NCBI GenBank assembly: GCA_037447655.1
Contig: JBBHKE010000783.1
Coordinates: 1-21,404 of the forward strand
DNA: 21,404 nt
Source of the DNA: Zygnema cylindricum
Taxonomy: Eukaryota > Streptophyta > Zygnematophyceae > Zygnematales > Zygnemataceae
Direction of reading: 5' to 3'
In this document: positions 1 to 9,009 of the stretch, one piece after another
Numbering within the stretch: position 1 is the stretch's first letter
Layout: each line of letters opens with the position of its first letter
Position numbers and translations under genes: made by a program
Notes under the pieces: generated by a model
Database searches by the model: none
Told to the model about the DNA's origin: nothing
What the model saw: only the letters and a program-made list of their open reading frames with translations

Positions 1-272
1 GGTTTGTTAAAACGCAGTTATATGATAATGGTATGTATTAAATCATTATTTGTACTTTTTTACTTAATAAAGTACAATTTTGCAAGGTCGGAGGTCGTCC
101 GTACTCCACACTATTTAAAACGAACCTAAATTATAATAAAAAACGCTAATTAAACTTTACCTTAAATAAAATAATTCAAAAATTAGAACCGTTTACTCTA
201 TTTCATGTGATAGAGTCGAAATTTCAAGCGACCGAATTAGACTAATTTACTCTAATTACGATTCGCGGTGTA
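1..272. mobile_element. Partial TIR DNA element (copy A), right end
   Basis: This is the right-hand part of a non-autonomous TIR element whose left end lies outside the window. The tip reads CGATTCGCGGTG at 259-270 followed by TA, matching the reverse complement of the tips at 3,924 and 18,740. Its interior (about 20-120) aligns with the palindrome arm near 3,140-3,215: a TTTGTACTTTTT block, then GTACTCCACACTATT. The internal hairpin conserved in other copies is decayed here. It abuts the gypsy fragment that starts at 274, so it probably inserted into that retrotransposon. No coding capacity is seen. Confidence 0.75.
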
Positions 273-385
273 GCGGACATCTGTAAATCAAGCCAACTCG
301 GAATGTCTTGGTGCCCAATCCAAATCTCGGCCAAAGCAAAAAAATTGTAAAAGTCCGTCTGTCTGATACTATCTAACACGAAGCA

Positions 386-1283
386 TAATCCATTTTGCCT
401 CCTCCTTTCGAGCTCCTCGGGGGACAGGTCATTGGTCTTCTTCATAGTTGTCTTCTTCTTTCTTTTAATTGCGTTGACCGAGTCCGCGTCCTCCTTAATT
501 GCTCCCAGCTCCATAGGGGTTGGACCATCATCCCTTCCACCCCCTCTGCTACTGCTCGATCCAAAATGATAGGACTTACGAAGGGTGGAGTCAATTGAAT
601 CGGTCCGTTCCGCAAATTGGACGATTGCAGAAAGGCTAAGAGTCGTTGTTTCTTGTGCGAGCCACTGTTCCACATCCCGTCGAATTGAAGCCTTGAGCCC
701 CTTAAAATATCGGTCAACAACTTCATCCTCCTACATCTTTGGAATCTGAACCTTGCACTCCAAGAATCGCTGTGTGTACTCCAATACGGAGGTGAGTTGT
801 CCCAACACAGAAATCCTATCCCTTGCAGCCTTGACTGTGTTCACAGGTTGCCAGTAGTCACGAAGAGAAAGGACAAACATGATCCAATCAGCGGACAAAC
901 ATGGTCCAATCAGCGGGTACCTCGCCGTCTTCCACCATTGCCCTCCACCACGCTCTTGCTGCACCCTTCAGTAAACCTCCCACATAATAAATCTTTTCGC
1001 GATCAGACAGGCTAGGGAAGTTCTCCAGAAAGTTCGCCACCAAAAACAACCACGCATCGAGATTCTTGTGTTTGGCAGGGTCGAACTCATCGGGCAATCT
1101 CAACTTCGGTCTCCTCGAATCGTTCTCTGTGCCTCCGTGTGCTCGTTCACCCAGACGAGTTTCTAAAGTTGTGACGATGTCACTCAAGTGAGCGTTCCGC
1201 AATCTGACATTCTCCAATTCCCGAAAGACTCGCTCCAACATATCAATTGTGGAGACACCTTGACGTTCATAATGTCGAGTCAT
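386..1283 (-). pseudogene. gag: Broken gypsy gag polyprotein
   Basis: Gag forms the virus-like particle that packages the element's RNA. The likely start is the ATG at 1,283, just downstream of the PBS; a reading from 1,304 would need a TTG start inside the PBS. Visible in order are an N-terminal helix-rich segment (MLERVFRELENVRLRN), the core retrotransposon-gag domain (KNLDAWLFLVANFLENF, then LKGAARAWW, then ARDRISVLGQ), and PTPMELGAI near 510-540. The frame breaks twice. A 22-bp duplication at 872-915 shifts it, and a TAG lies at 731-733, after which the same frame resumes. The CCHC knuckle expected after NGLCF (about 390) is missing, and homology fades near 386. It cannot make functional Gag. 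Confidence 0.8.
872..915. repeat. 22-bp tandem duplication breaking gypsy gag
   Basis: Two adjacent 22-bp units (872-893 and 894-915) differ at one base (A/G in the middle). Because 22 is not a multiple of three, the extra unit moves the gag frame by one. This is where the reading from 1,283 ends and the next begins. Confidence 0.9.
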
Positions 1284-1291
1284 GAGAAATA

Positions 1292-1303
1292 GCTCTGATA
1301 CCA
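1292..1303 (-). other. Gypsy primer-binding site (initiator tRNA-Met 3' end)
   Basis: On the minus strand the sequence TGGTATCAGAGC follows the LTR end with one base between. It is complementary to the 3' terminus of plant initiator tRNA-Met (GCTCTGATACCA), the usual minus-strand DNA primer for many plant LTR elements. It fixes the element's orientation as reverse and marks the LTR boundary at 1,305. Confidence 0.9.
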
Positions 1304-1304
1304 A

Positions 1305-1832
1305 TGTAAAAGGAGTAATCTTGACACCACGTCGAAGATGCAGAGCGGAAGATTCCTAGAGATTCACTCGTAGCAACAACAAGGTTACACAGTGCACACA
1401 AGGGAAAGCTAAAGCTTTATTAGTCAAGAAGAGATTACAAGATTGTGTGCTTGATGTATCAAGTCTATTTCCAAAAAGAGTGTCTCTTCACTAAATGTAC
1501 TCACTATTTAAACTAGCTACTTGCCAGTGAATCCGGTACTACACTTGGTCAACTATGAACACGTTGACACACTTCATTAATTGCATCCTATCCACACTAG
1601 GTTCTATAACAACTGGTCAACTATGTACACGTGGACACACTTCATTAATTGCATCTTATCCACACTAGGTTCTAAAACAATATAGTACACTCTACATTTT
1701 GCTACGTTGCTATGCTGCTAAGTTGCGTTGCTATGCTGCAATGCTGCGCTAGTCTGACATTGCAGCTGCGCTTCTCTGACATCGCAACTACCGCAACTTC
1801 TCCACTCTGGTTCATTTTGTAAGCCTATTACA
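1305..1832 (-). repeat. Gypsy LTR (5' LTR in element sense)
   Basis: The LTR is bounded on the right side of the PBS by TGTAAAAGG (plus strand, 1,305). On the other side I place the end at 1,832, where CCTATTACA gives TGTAATAGG on the minus strand. This makes an imperfect terminal inverted repeat of 8/9 with TG...CA ends, length about 528 bp. The PBS-side boundary is firm. The far boundary is an inference because no second LTR is present for comparison. It contains a 68-bp tandem duplication and a GTTGCTATGCTGC-rich stretch near 1,700-1,745. Confidence 0.65.
1546..1681. repeat. 68-bp tandem duplication within gypsy LTR
   Basis: Two adjacent copies of about 68 bp (1,546-1,613 and 1,614-1,681) both start TGGTCAACTATG and both contain ACACACTTCATTAATTGCAT and CCACACTAGGTTCTA. 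They differ at only a few positions. Duplicated LTR segments of this kind often lie in the U3 promoter region, but no regulatory role can be shown here. Confidence 0.85.
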
Positions 1833-2133
1833 CTAGTGTTCTACGCCATCTCATTTTATTGGGCTCCTCTTTTCGAACATGACGAAAATCCTTTGCTAGG
1901 GATAGTGTGACGAAATAGCGTTGCATGAAATAGCGCGACGAAAGACCGTTTCGATTTATTTTTTTTGTTTTCAGTTGCATTTTGAAAGGTACATATCATG
2001 TGCAAATCATGTGATTTTTTGGTTGATTGTCCATCGTGACACGTAGCTTAAACGTCCAGCGTTCCACGATTCATTTTCTGTAGTTGACGATACACCTCTT
2101 ACAACAACGTTATCAGCTACAGAGAAAAATGAA

Positions 2134-2177
2134 GCGAATGCCTCACAAATTAATAGCGAACGCCTCACAAATTAATA
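2134..2177. repeat. 22-bp tandem duplication
   Basis: Units 2,134-2,155 and 2,156-2,177 (starting GCGAATGCCTCACAAATTAA and GCGAACGCCTCACAAATTAA) differ at one base. The unit length matches the duplication at 872-915 although the sequences are unrelated. Confidence 0.9.
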
Positions 2178-2205
2178 TATGACGGTTAGTGTTACCTCCC
2201 AGACC

Positions 2206-2345
2206 TTCAGAGAGTATTGCCAAGATTCTCTTTAATGTTTTTTTGCGTATAAAAACAAAATAAGCGGTACGGTTTGGTACGGATAGGCGTGGATTTTTGT
2301 AGACTACCCCATTTTTTTACTAATGGAACTTGACCCTAGTTGGGA
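2206..2345. repeat. Dispersed repeat, partner at 17,205-17,345
   Basis: Shared landmarks in the same order are a poly-A/T stretch, GGTACGGTTTGGTACGG (here) versus CCGTACGGCTTAGTACGG (there), CTACCCCA versus CAACCCCA, then TAATGGAACTTGACCCTAGTT versus TGATGGAAGGTTACCCTTAGTT. These look like two old copies of one repeat. No coding content is seen and the edges are approximate. Confidence 0.55.
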
Positions 2346-2398
2346 ATTTCAAAATTAAAAAAAAAACATATGTTATATTACTATGTTTTATATTACCT

Positions 2399-3402
2399 GC
2401 ACTAATAGAGTTACATGGACTTCTATACAGTACAGCACGAATCGATATTAGCGTCAATAAGGCTAATTCGGTGCCCCCAAATTTTGACCCAAATTCTTAA
2501 ATATAATTAGTAATAATATTTTTTTCTTAACACTTTTTAGGGTTCTTTTCCAATGAGCGTTAATAACTCCAGTACACTGCGATTTAAATAGTGTGGAGTA
2601 CGGTCAGTAAATGACCGTACAAAATTTTATCTTTCAAGGTGAAAAAGTACAAAAAATGATTTAACATAACCTTGCAAGCATGTGAAAGTGCGCTCTAAAA
2701 AGGGGATGAAATCGGGTCGCCAAAAATTACGTTGGCACATATTCGTCCGACAACCGTGTAGTCGACTGTGTGAACGTACGATTTTTGTACGATTTGTCAG
2801 ATTTTGTTTGTGTTCCTATATTAGTGTTGACATCTTTATGGCGAGTATTTTTTTTTTAAACCCAAATTAGAGTAAGTAAAAAATTGGAGTCATATAAAAA
2901 CATATTAAACATCCAATTTATTACTTACTCTAATTCGGGTTTAAAAAAAAAATACTCGCCATAAAGATGTCAACACTAATATAGGAACACAAACAAAATC
3001 TGACAAATCGTACACAAATCGTACGTTCACACAGTCGACTACACGGTTGTCGGACGAATATGTGCCAACGTAATCTTTGGCGACCCGATTTCATCCCCGT
3101 TTTAGAGCGCACTTTCACATGCTTGCAGGGTTATGTTAAATCATTTTTTGTACTTTTTCACCTTGAAAGATAAAATTTTGTACGGTCATTTACTGACCGT
3201 ACTCCACACTATTGAAATCGCAGTGTACTGGAGTTATTAACGCTCATTGGAAAAGAACCCTAAAAAGTGTTAAGAAAAAAATATTATTACTAATTATATT
3301 TAAGAATTTGGGTCAAAATTTGGGGGCACCGAATTAGCCTTATTGACGCTAATATCGATTCGTGCTGTACTGTATAGAAGTCCATGTAACTCTATTAGTG
3401 CT
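2399..3402. mobile_element. Near-perfect 1-kb palindrome of two head-to-head TIR elements
   Basis: The left arm (2,399-2,888) and right arm (2,912-3,402) are reverse complements of about 490 bp with about seven mismatches by hand count (roughly 98.5% identity) around a 23-bp spacer. Each arm holds the TIR-family tip in a variant form (TACAGCACGAATCG at 2,431, mirrored at 3,369), the block AATAGTGTGGAGTACGG, and the conserved hairpin (2,598-2,620 and 3,180-3,202). The palindrome runs about 32 bp past the tips on both sides, so the inverted duplication included flanking DNA. Matching 62-codon reading frames in the two arms (2,682-2,870 and 2,930-3,118) are mirror images with no recognised homology, and I do not treat them as genes. 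Confidence 0.9.
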
Positions 3403-3585
3403 GGTGTTTTTTTTTAGACTTAACATATCTTTTATCCTTGCACACATGTGCGATATTGATTGGTGACCGCCAATCGAAAAGTGAGAATATTTCCATTCAA
3501 AAGAGATCGTCTAATTAGTGTGCAAGGAGAGAAAAAGCTATACACGAAGAAAAATAAATTAACACTAATAACGACAAAAGGTGTA
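3403..3585. mobile_element. TIR-family right end with internal hairpin (copy E)
   Basis: The right tip CACTAATAACGACAAAAGGTG ends at 3,583, followed by TA (3,584-3,585) and G. It matches the family tip apart from a change in the GCGAAT block. Upstream, CTTTTATCCTTGCACAC and GTGTGCAAGGAGAGAAAAAG form an imperfect inverted repeat. This piece resembles 17,777-17,945, sharing the order CTTAA...CATCTTTT / CCAATTGGAAG-like / GAGAAT / GAAAAATA-ATTAAC. Its left end is not identified; it may lie on the far side of the palindrome. Confidence 0.5.
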
Positions 3586-3923
3586 GCTTTGATTATACTG
3601 TAAGCTATGAATCCCTGTTAATAATTTTTTTGGAATTGACAGCCACGTAAGGTGTTTTGTTTTACTGCGTAGACAAACGTCAGCATGAACCTAAATACTA
3701 CATCGTGATTCGCCATTAGCGTTGAGAAACAATTAGTGCAGAAAAACAATTAGAGTTATTAATTCTAATTTGGGTTTAATGGTTTTCTAATAGAAGATTT
3801 TATTATCAAATTCGCAATGGTTAAACCATCTAAGTACAAAACGTCATTGGAATGTAAAGATGTTTACTACATTACCATTAAAGGCTACAGCTGGAAAAAC
3901 CCAAAAGAACAAAAAATACACTA

Positions 3924-4457
3924 CACCGCGCATCGTAATTAGTGTCAAAGTTTAAATAGTGTGTAAGTAAATATACCGTCATTGACGCTAATTAAGAATT
4001 TGAAAAAAAAAAAAGGTTTATTCTAATTTTAGTGTTAACGCTAATTTGGAACAGCAAAAATGGAAAAAATTATGTACGATTATATACACTATTATATGTA
4101 TCCGTACAAAGTATAAAAAATCATACACCGTAGTGAAATTGAAATATCCCTACATGTAAGACTAATTTACGTGTCAAACCAATCTCGTTTTTTTAGCGCA
4201 CGTTCCTATACGTACGCGTCCGATTTAATTCATTTTTTGTAGAATGTTGACTTGAAAAGGTACATTTATGTACGGTCTGACATCGACCGTACACCACGCT
4301 ATTTAGATCTTATTGAACTTTAGTTCTTTACGCTATTTTGTACGGTACCTCAATTAACGTCAAGGAAAAATTAAAATCACGTATCCTATTTGAGGAAATA
4401 AATCAAAATTTTAAGAACCCAAATTAGTGACTTGGACACTAATAACGATGCGCGGTG
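3924..4457. mobile_element. Complete 534-bp non-autonomous TIR element (copy C)
   Basis: The left tip CACCGCGCATCGTAATTAG and right tip (reverse complement) CACCGCGCATCGTTATTAG form TIRs of about 27 bp with about two mismatches. TA flanks both sides (3,922-3,923 and 4,458-4,459). Its interior is AT-rich with the conserved hairpin GTACGGTC-N7-GACCGTAC at 4,270-4,292. In reverse orientation it aligns along its whole length with 18,212-18,740. It encodes nothing, so it must have depended on a transposase supplied elsewhere. The TA target points to the Tc1/mariner superfamily, although the tip is not the Stowaway tip (CTCCCTCC). Confidence 0.85.
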
Positions 4458-4768
4458 TAGCTAAGCAACACTAAAAACAGTAAAAACTAAAACAAATACC
4501 AAAACCAAACTACAATAGCACTAAAAAAGCACACTATACACAAACTCTAAAGGTCAAGCAGGGCCGATAGGTCAAGGCTTTTCGCCAAAAAAAAATTGCT
4601 CTAATTTATTCATAACTCTAATTTAGGTACATTTTCCCCAAAGTGTAGCTGACGTAGCCCGTATTCACATAGACGATGTTTGAACATGTGAGAACAGATT
4701 CGAGTGATTTTCCACCGTCTTTTATCACGGGAAACAAAACCGAGTGCGATTTTTCCTGTCAATGCACT

Positions 4769-4808
4769 CACTTTCGCGTGTTGACGCCCACTTTCGCGTG
4801 TTGACGCC
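4769..4808. repeat. 20-bp perfect tandem duplication
   Basis: CACTTTCGCGTGTTGACGCC occurs twice in direct succession (4,769-4,788 and 4,789-4,808) without mismatch, inside the relic on the right of copy C. Confidence 0.9.
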
Positions 4809-5021
4809 TTTATCTGACACACTTTTTGTACGATTGCACTACATAGTGATACGGACTGGCAAATTTCGTACATTACACTACTTAAAAACTATCCAAATTA
4901 GAGTGATTAACGCTATTTCTACAGTACCTATATTAACATAAAAAAAAACGATTAGGTTCGAGGGTCAAACTTTGTGAGCACCGATTTAGCGTTATTAACG
5001 CTAATAGCAATTCAAGGTGTA

Positions 5022-5128
5022 GTAGTGTTGTTTATCGGTTGGGATTTGCCAATAACTGATATGCCTTTTTTTTTTTAGCATTCTGATAATCGATATATTA
5101 ACACAATATGTCGGTACCAGTATTAACA
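5022..5128. repeat. Dispersed repeat, partner at 16,211-16,318
   Basis: Right of the TA at 5,020-5,021, the sequence TAGTGTTGTTTATCGG...GATATGCC...TAATCGATATATTAACAC...GGTACCAGTATTA aligns in order with 16,211-16,318 (TAGTGTTGTGTATTGG...AATATGCC...TAATCCATAAATTGACAC...AGTACCGGTGTTA). The similarity ends where the purine array begins. Confidence 0.7.
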
Positions 5129-8100
5129 GGAAGTAAGAGGGAGAGGGAGCGGGAGCGCATGTAGAGGGAGGAGGAGAGGGAGAGGAAGAGGGGAAAAGAG
5201 TGGGAGAGGGAGAGGGAAAGGTTAAGGGGGGGAGAGAGGAAGGAGAGTGAGAGGAAGAGGGAGAGGGGAAGCGTGAGGGAGAGGAAAAAGAGAGGGGAAT
5301 GAGAAAGGTGAAGGGAGAGGGAGAATGTAAGGGAGTGAGAGAGGGGAAAAAAGGAGAAGGAGAGGGAGAGGGAAAAGGGAAGGGAGAGGGAAAGGGGAAT
5401 AGACAAGGAGAGGGGAAGGGAGAGGCAGAGAGAGAAACGGAGGAAGAGGGGAAGGGAGAGGGAGTAGGGACGAGGAACGATAGAGAGAGGGGCAGGTAGA
5501 GGGAGAGTGAAAAGGAGAAAGGAAGGGAGAGGGAGAGGGAGAGGTGAAGGGAGAGGGAGAGGGAGAGGTGAAGGGAGAGGGAGAGGAACACAGAGATAGA
5601 AGGAGAGGGGAAGAGGAAGTGAGAAAGTTAGGGGAAAAGATAGAGCGCGGAAGGGGAGAGGGAGAGGTAGAGGAAAACGGGGAGGCAGATGAAGAGGGAG
5701 AGGAAGAGGGAGAGGTGAAGGGAGAGGCAGAAGAAGACACAGACAAAGGGAGAGGGGAAGTGAGAGGGAGAGGGAGAGGGGAAGGGGAAGTGAGAAAGTT
5801 AGGGGAAAGGAAAGAGCGCGGAAGGGGAGAGGGGAAAGGAGAGGGAGAGGGTCGAGGGAGAGGAACAATATAAGGGAGAATTGAATGGAGAGTGAGAGAG
5901 AGAGAGGGATAGGGTGAGGGTGTGGGGAAGGGAGAGGTAGGAGGGAAAGGAGAAAGAGAGGGAGAGGGAGTGGGGAAAGGAGATAAAGAGGGGCAGGAGA
6001 GAAAAAGTGGAAAGGTAGAGGGGGAGGGGAAGGGAGAGGAAGGTGAGAAGGGAGAGGGAGAGGGGAAAATAGAGGAAGAGGAAAATGGAGAGAGGAAAAG
6101 AGAGGGAAAGGTTGAGGGGAGGGGAGAAGGAGGGGGAAAAGGAGAAATGGAGGAAGAGTGAGAGGGACAAGGGAAAGGAGAAATAAAAAGGAAGGGAGAG
6201 CGAGAGGAAGAGGGAGTTGGAAAAGAGAGGGAGAGGAAAAAGAAGAGGAAGAGAGAGTGAGTAAGGGAAAAGGAGAGGGGAGCGATACGTAGAGGGAAAG
6301 GTGGAGAGAATGGATGAAGCAAAAGGAGAAGGAGAGTGAGACGGAGAAGAATTGGGAAAGAGATTGAGGAAAAAGGAGAGGGAGAGGGGAAGGGAGAGGG
6401 AGAGGGAGAGGGAATAGGAGAGGGGAAGTGAGAGTTCGCAGAGAAAAGATAGGGAGAGGGAAATGGAGAGGCCATGGTAGAGGCAAAGGGGAGGAGAGAG
6501 GGAGAGGAAGGGAGAGGTAAAAAGAGAAGGAGAGGAAAGGAGAGGTAAAAAGAGAGGGAGAGAGAGGGGATTGAAAAAAAAAGGAAGGGAGAGGGAGAGA
6601 GGGAGAGGGGAAGGGAAAGGGAGAGAGGGAGAGGGTAAGAGAGGGAGGGGGGAAGGAGAGGGAGAAAAAAAGGGAGAGGGAGAAGGAGAGGGAGAGGGGA
6701 ATTGAAAAGGAGGGAAAAGAGAGGAAGAGGAATAGGGAGCGGTAGAGGTAGAGGAAAACGAGTAGGAAAAGGAAAAGGGAGAGAGAGGGAGAGGGCAAGG
6801 GAGAGGGAGAGAGTGACAAAGAGGGAAAGGGAGAGGGGAAGGGAGGTTACGAGGGAAAAAAGAGAGAAAAGGGAAGTGAGAAAGAGAGGGAAAAAGATAG
6901 AGCGAAGAGGGGGAGAGGGAAAAGGAGAGGGAGAGAGGCGAGGAGAGGAAAATTAAAAGGGAGAAGGAAAGGGAGAGGTAGAGGGAGAGGGAATAAGATA
7001 GTGTGAGGGTGAGGGGAAGGGAGAGATAAAAGGGAAAGGAAAAATAGAGGGAGAGGGAGTTGGGAAGAGAGATAGAGGTAGAAGAGAGATATAGTGGCAA
7101 GGCGAGATAGAAAGGGAGATGAGAGATAAAGTGGGAAGGCAGAGGAGGAGGGGAAGGGAGAAGGAGGTGGGAAAATAGAGGAAGAGGAAAAGGGAGAGGA
7201 GAAGGGAGAGGGAGAGGTTGAGGGGAGGTGAGAAAGAGAGGGAGAAGGAGAAAGAGAGGAAGAGGGAGAGGGAGAAGGAAAAGGAGAGACATAAGGGAAG
7301 GGAGAGTGAGAGGAAGAGGGAGTTTAGAAAAGAGAGGGAGAGGAAGGAGTGAGTGAGGAAAAAGAAGAAAGGAGGGAGAGGGTAAGGGAAAGGTGGAGGG
7401 AGAGGTGTGGAGAAGGGACAAGGAGAGGGATATAGAGAGGGTGAGGGAAAGGGAGAAAGGGAGGGAGAGGGGAAACGAAAGGGAGTGGGTAAAGGAAAGG
7501 GAGTGGGGGAGAGGGAGGAAGACGAGAAGGGAGAGGAAGTAGGGAAAGGAGAGGAAGAGGTAGAGCGAGAGGGAGAATCAGAAAAAAAAAGGAGAGGGAG
7601 AGGGGAAGTGAGAGGCATAAGGGAAAAGATAGGGAGAGGAAATTGGGAAGGCAAAGGAAGAGGGAGAGGAAGAGGGAGAAAGAGAGGAGAGGGAGTGGGA
7701 GACAAAGAGGGAGAGGGAGAGGGGAAGGGAGAGGGAGAGAGAGGAAAAGGGGAAAGTTGATAGGGAGGGAAAGGAGAGGGAAGGGAGAAGAGTGAAAGAG
7801 AGAGGAAACGATAGAGAGAGGCAGGTGAGAGGGGAAGGGAGGGGGAGAGGATAGGGGAAGGGAAAGGGAGAGGGGCAGCGAGAGGATGGGTAAAAGGGAG
7901 AAAGGAATGGAATGGGAGAGGGAGAGGAAAAGGGAGATGGTGAGGGAACGGGAGAGGGAAAGGGGAAAGGAGAAAAAGAGGGAGAGGAGAGAAAGCGAGA
8001 AAGGCTGTTAGAAAGGGGAAGGGAGAGGGAGGTGAGAAGGGAGAAGGAGAAGGAAAGGTTGAGGGAGGGGAAGAGGGAAAGGTATAGAAGGGTGAGAGGG

Positions 8101-9009
8101 GAAGTGAGAGGGAGAGAAAGAGTGACTTGGGAAAGGAGAGATAAGCGAAAGGAGAGGAAGAGGGAGTGAGAAAGGGAAAAAGAGAGGGAGAGGGATAAAG
8201 GGAGGGAGAGGGGAAGAGAGAGTGAGTGGGGAAGGGAGAAGGAGACGGAAAGGGAAAGAGAGAGGTAGGGGAAAGTAGAGGGAGAGGAGATGGGCGAGGG
8301 AGAGGGAGATGGAATACGAAAGGGGTGGGGAAATTTAGTGAGAAAGGGGGAGCGTGAAAAAAAAGGAAAGGGAGAGGTATAGGGGGGGGGGGGAAGGGGG
8401 AGGGAAAAGGGAAGGGAGAGGGTGACGGAGGAAGAAGGGAAGGGAGAGGGAGAGGGGAAAAAGGGAGGAGAGGGAGAGGGAGGGGGATAAGAAGAGGGGA
8501 AGGGAGAGGGAGAGGGGAGGGTGGAGGGAGAAGAGAGATTGGAAGGGAGAGGAAGAGGGGAAAGGAGAGGAAGATAAAGAGGGGGAGGGTAAGAGACAGG
8601 GAGAGGGTAAAGGAAACGGAGAAGAGAAGCGAGAGGGAGAGGGAGAGGGGAAGTGAAAAGGAGAAAAGAAAAGAGTGTTACGAAAAAGAGAGTGGGTGGG
8701 AGAGGAGAAGGGAGAGAGAGAGGGAGACGGAGAGGGGGAGAGAGAGGGTAAGTGAGAGAGAGAGGGAGAGGAAAAAGAAGAGGGGAAGGGAGAGAGAGGG
8801 AAGAAGTGGTAAAAGGGAGGGAGAGGAAGAGGGAGAGGGGAGAGAGAGGGGAAGGGAGAGGGAGAGGGAGAGGAGAAGTGAGAGAAATAGGGGGAGGGAG
8901 ATGGAAAAGAGAAGTGAGAGAGATAGGGAGAGGGAGAGGGGAAGGGAGAGGGAGAGGAGAATGGAGATAGTAAGGGAGAAGGAGAGGGAGAGGAAGGGGA
9001 AGAGGGGAA
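5127..9009. repeat. 3.9-kb homopurine (GGGAGA)n-like array
   Basis: The plus strand is almost entirely A and G, built from GGGAGA, GGGGAA and GAGGGA units with scattered T and a few C. The array is not a clean short tandem. Longer-period structure is visible: a block with GAGAAAGTTAGGGG...AGAGCGCGGAAGGGGAG recurs 171 bp apart (5,621 and 5,792), and blocks near 5,900-6,270 recur about 1.1 kb later near 6,990-7,380. A 12-G run lies at 8,382-8,393. Many runs fit a four-block G-quadruplex pattern with short AGA loops, and the strand bias also allows triplex DNA. Long minus-strand frames rich in S, P, L and F (for example 573 codons at 5,098-6,819) are compositional artefacts. Confidence 0.97.

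Larger units (their letters stand above)
274..1832 (-). mobile_element. Ty3/gypsy-type LTR retrotransposon, 5' part only
   Basis: In minus-strand sense the order is LTR (1,832 to 1,305), primer-binding site (1,303 to 1,292), then gag from 1,283. The pol genes and the other LTR are not in the window. The element is cut at 273 by the end of a TIR element, so the rest may continue beyond the left edge. The assignment to Ty3/gypsy rests on the retrotransposon-gag domain and the PTPMELGAI motif before the expected zinc knuckle. No reverse transcriptase is available to refine the clade. Confidence 0.8.
1833..2398. other. Non-coding AT-rich region, no gene seen
   Basis: I see no supported gene. The stretch holds a local repeat of CGAAATAGCG near 1,910-1,940, a 22-bp tandem duplication at 2,134-2,177, and a segment (about 2,206-2,345) related to one at 17,205-17,345. 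Confidence 0.6.
3699..5021. mobile_element. Decayed TIR element (copy F) split by a nested copy (inferred)
   Basis: A left tip CATCGTGATTCGCCATTAG at 3,701 follows TA (3,699-3,700). A right tip GCTAATAGCAATTCAAGGTG ends at 5,019, followed by TA. The complete copy at 3,924-4,457 would be nested between them. The right half (about 4,900-5,019) aligns with the palindrome arm through ATTAGCG, a GCTAAATCGGTG-like block and TTTGACCC. That the two tips belong to one element is an inference; they could be remnants of two. There is no transposase and no supported gene across 3,586-5,021. Confidence 0.5.

Noticed and set aside
2682-3118. Two nearly identical 62-codon frames in opposite orientation
   Set aside because: They are mirror images in the arms of the palindrome, lack recognisable domains and are not kept in related TIR copies.
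872-4808. CRISPR-like direct repeats
   Set aside because: Only two adjacent copies at each site without spacers, in plant-type repetitive DNA.
5001-7705. Very long minus-strand reading frames (up to 573 codons) rich in Ser, Pro, Leu and Phe
   Set aside because: They are translations of the C/T-only strand of the purine array, where stop codons are rare. Several frames are open at once and none has a domain.
5299-8970. Plus-strand frames rich in Gly, Glu, Arg and Lys within the purine array
   Set aside because: Same compositional cause; repetitive GEGEGKGE-type peptides with no independent evidence of coding.
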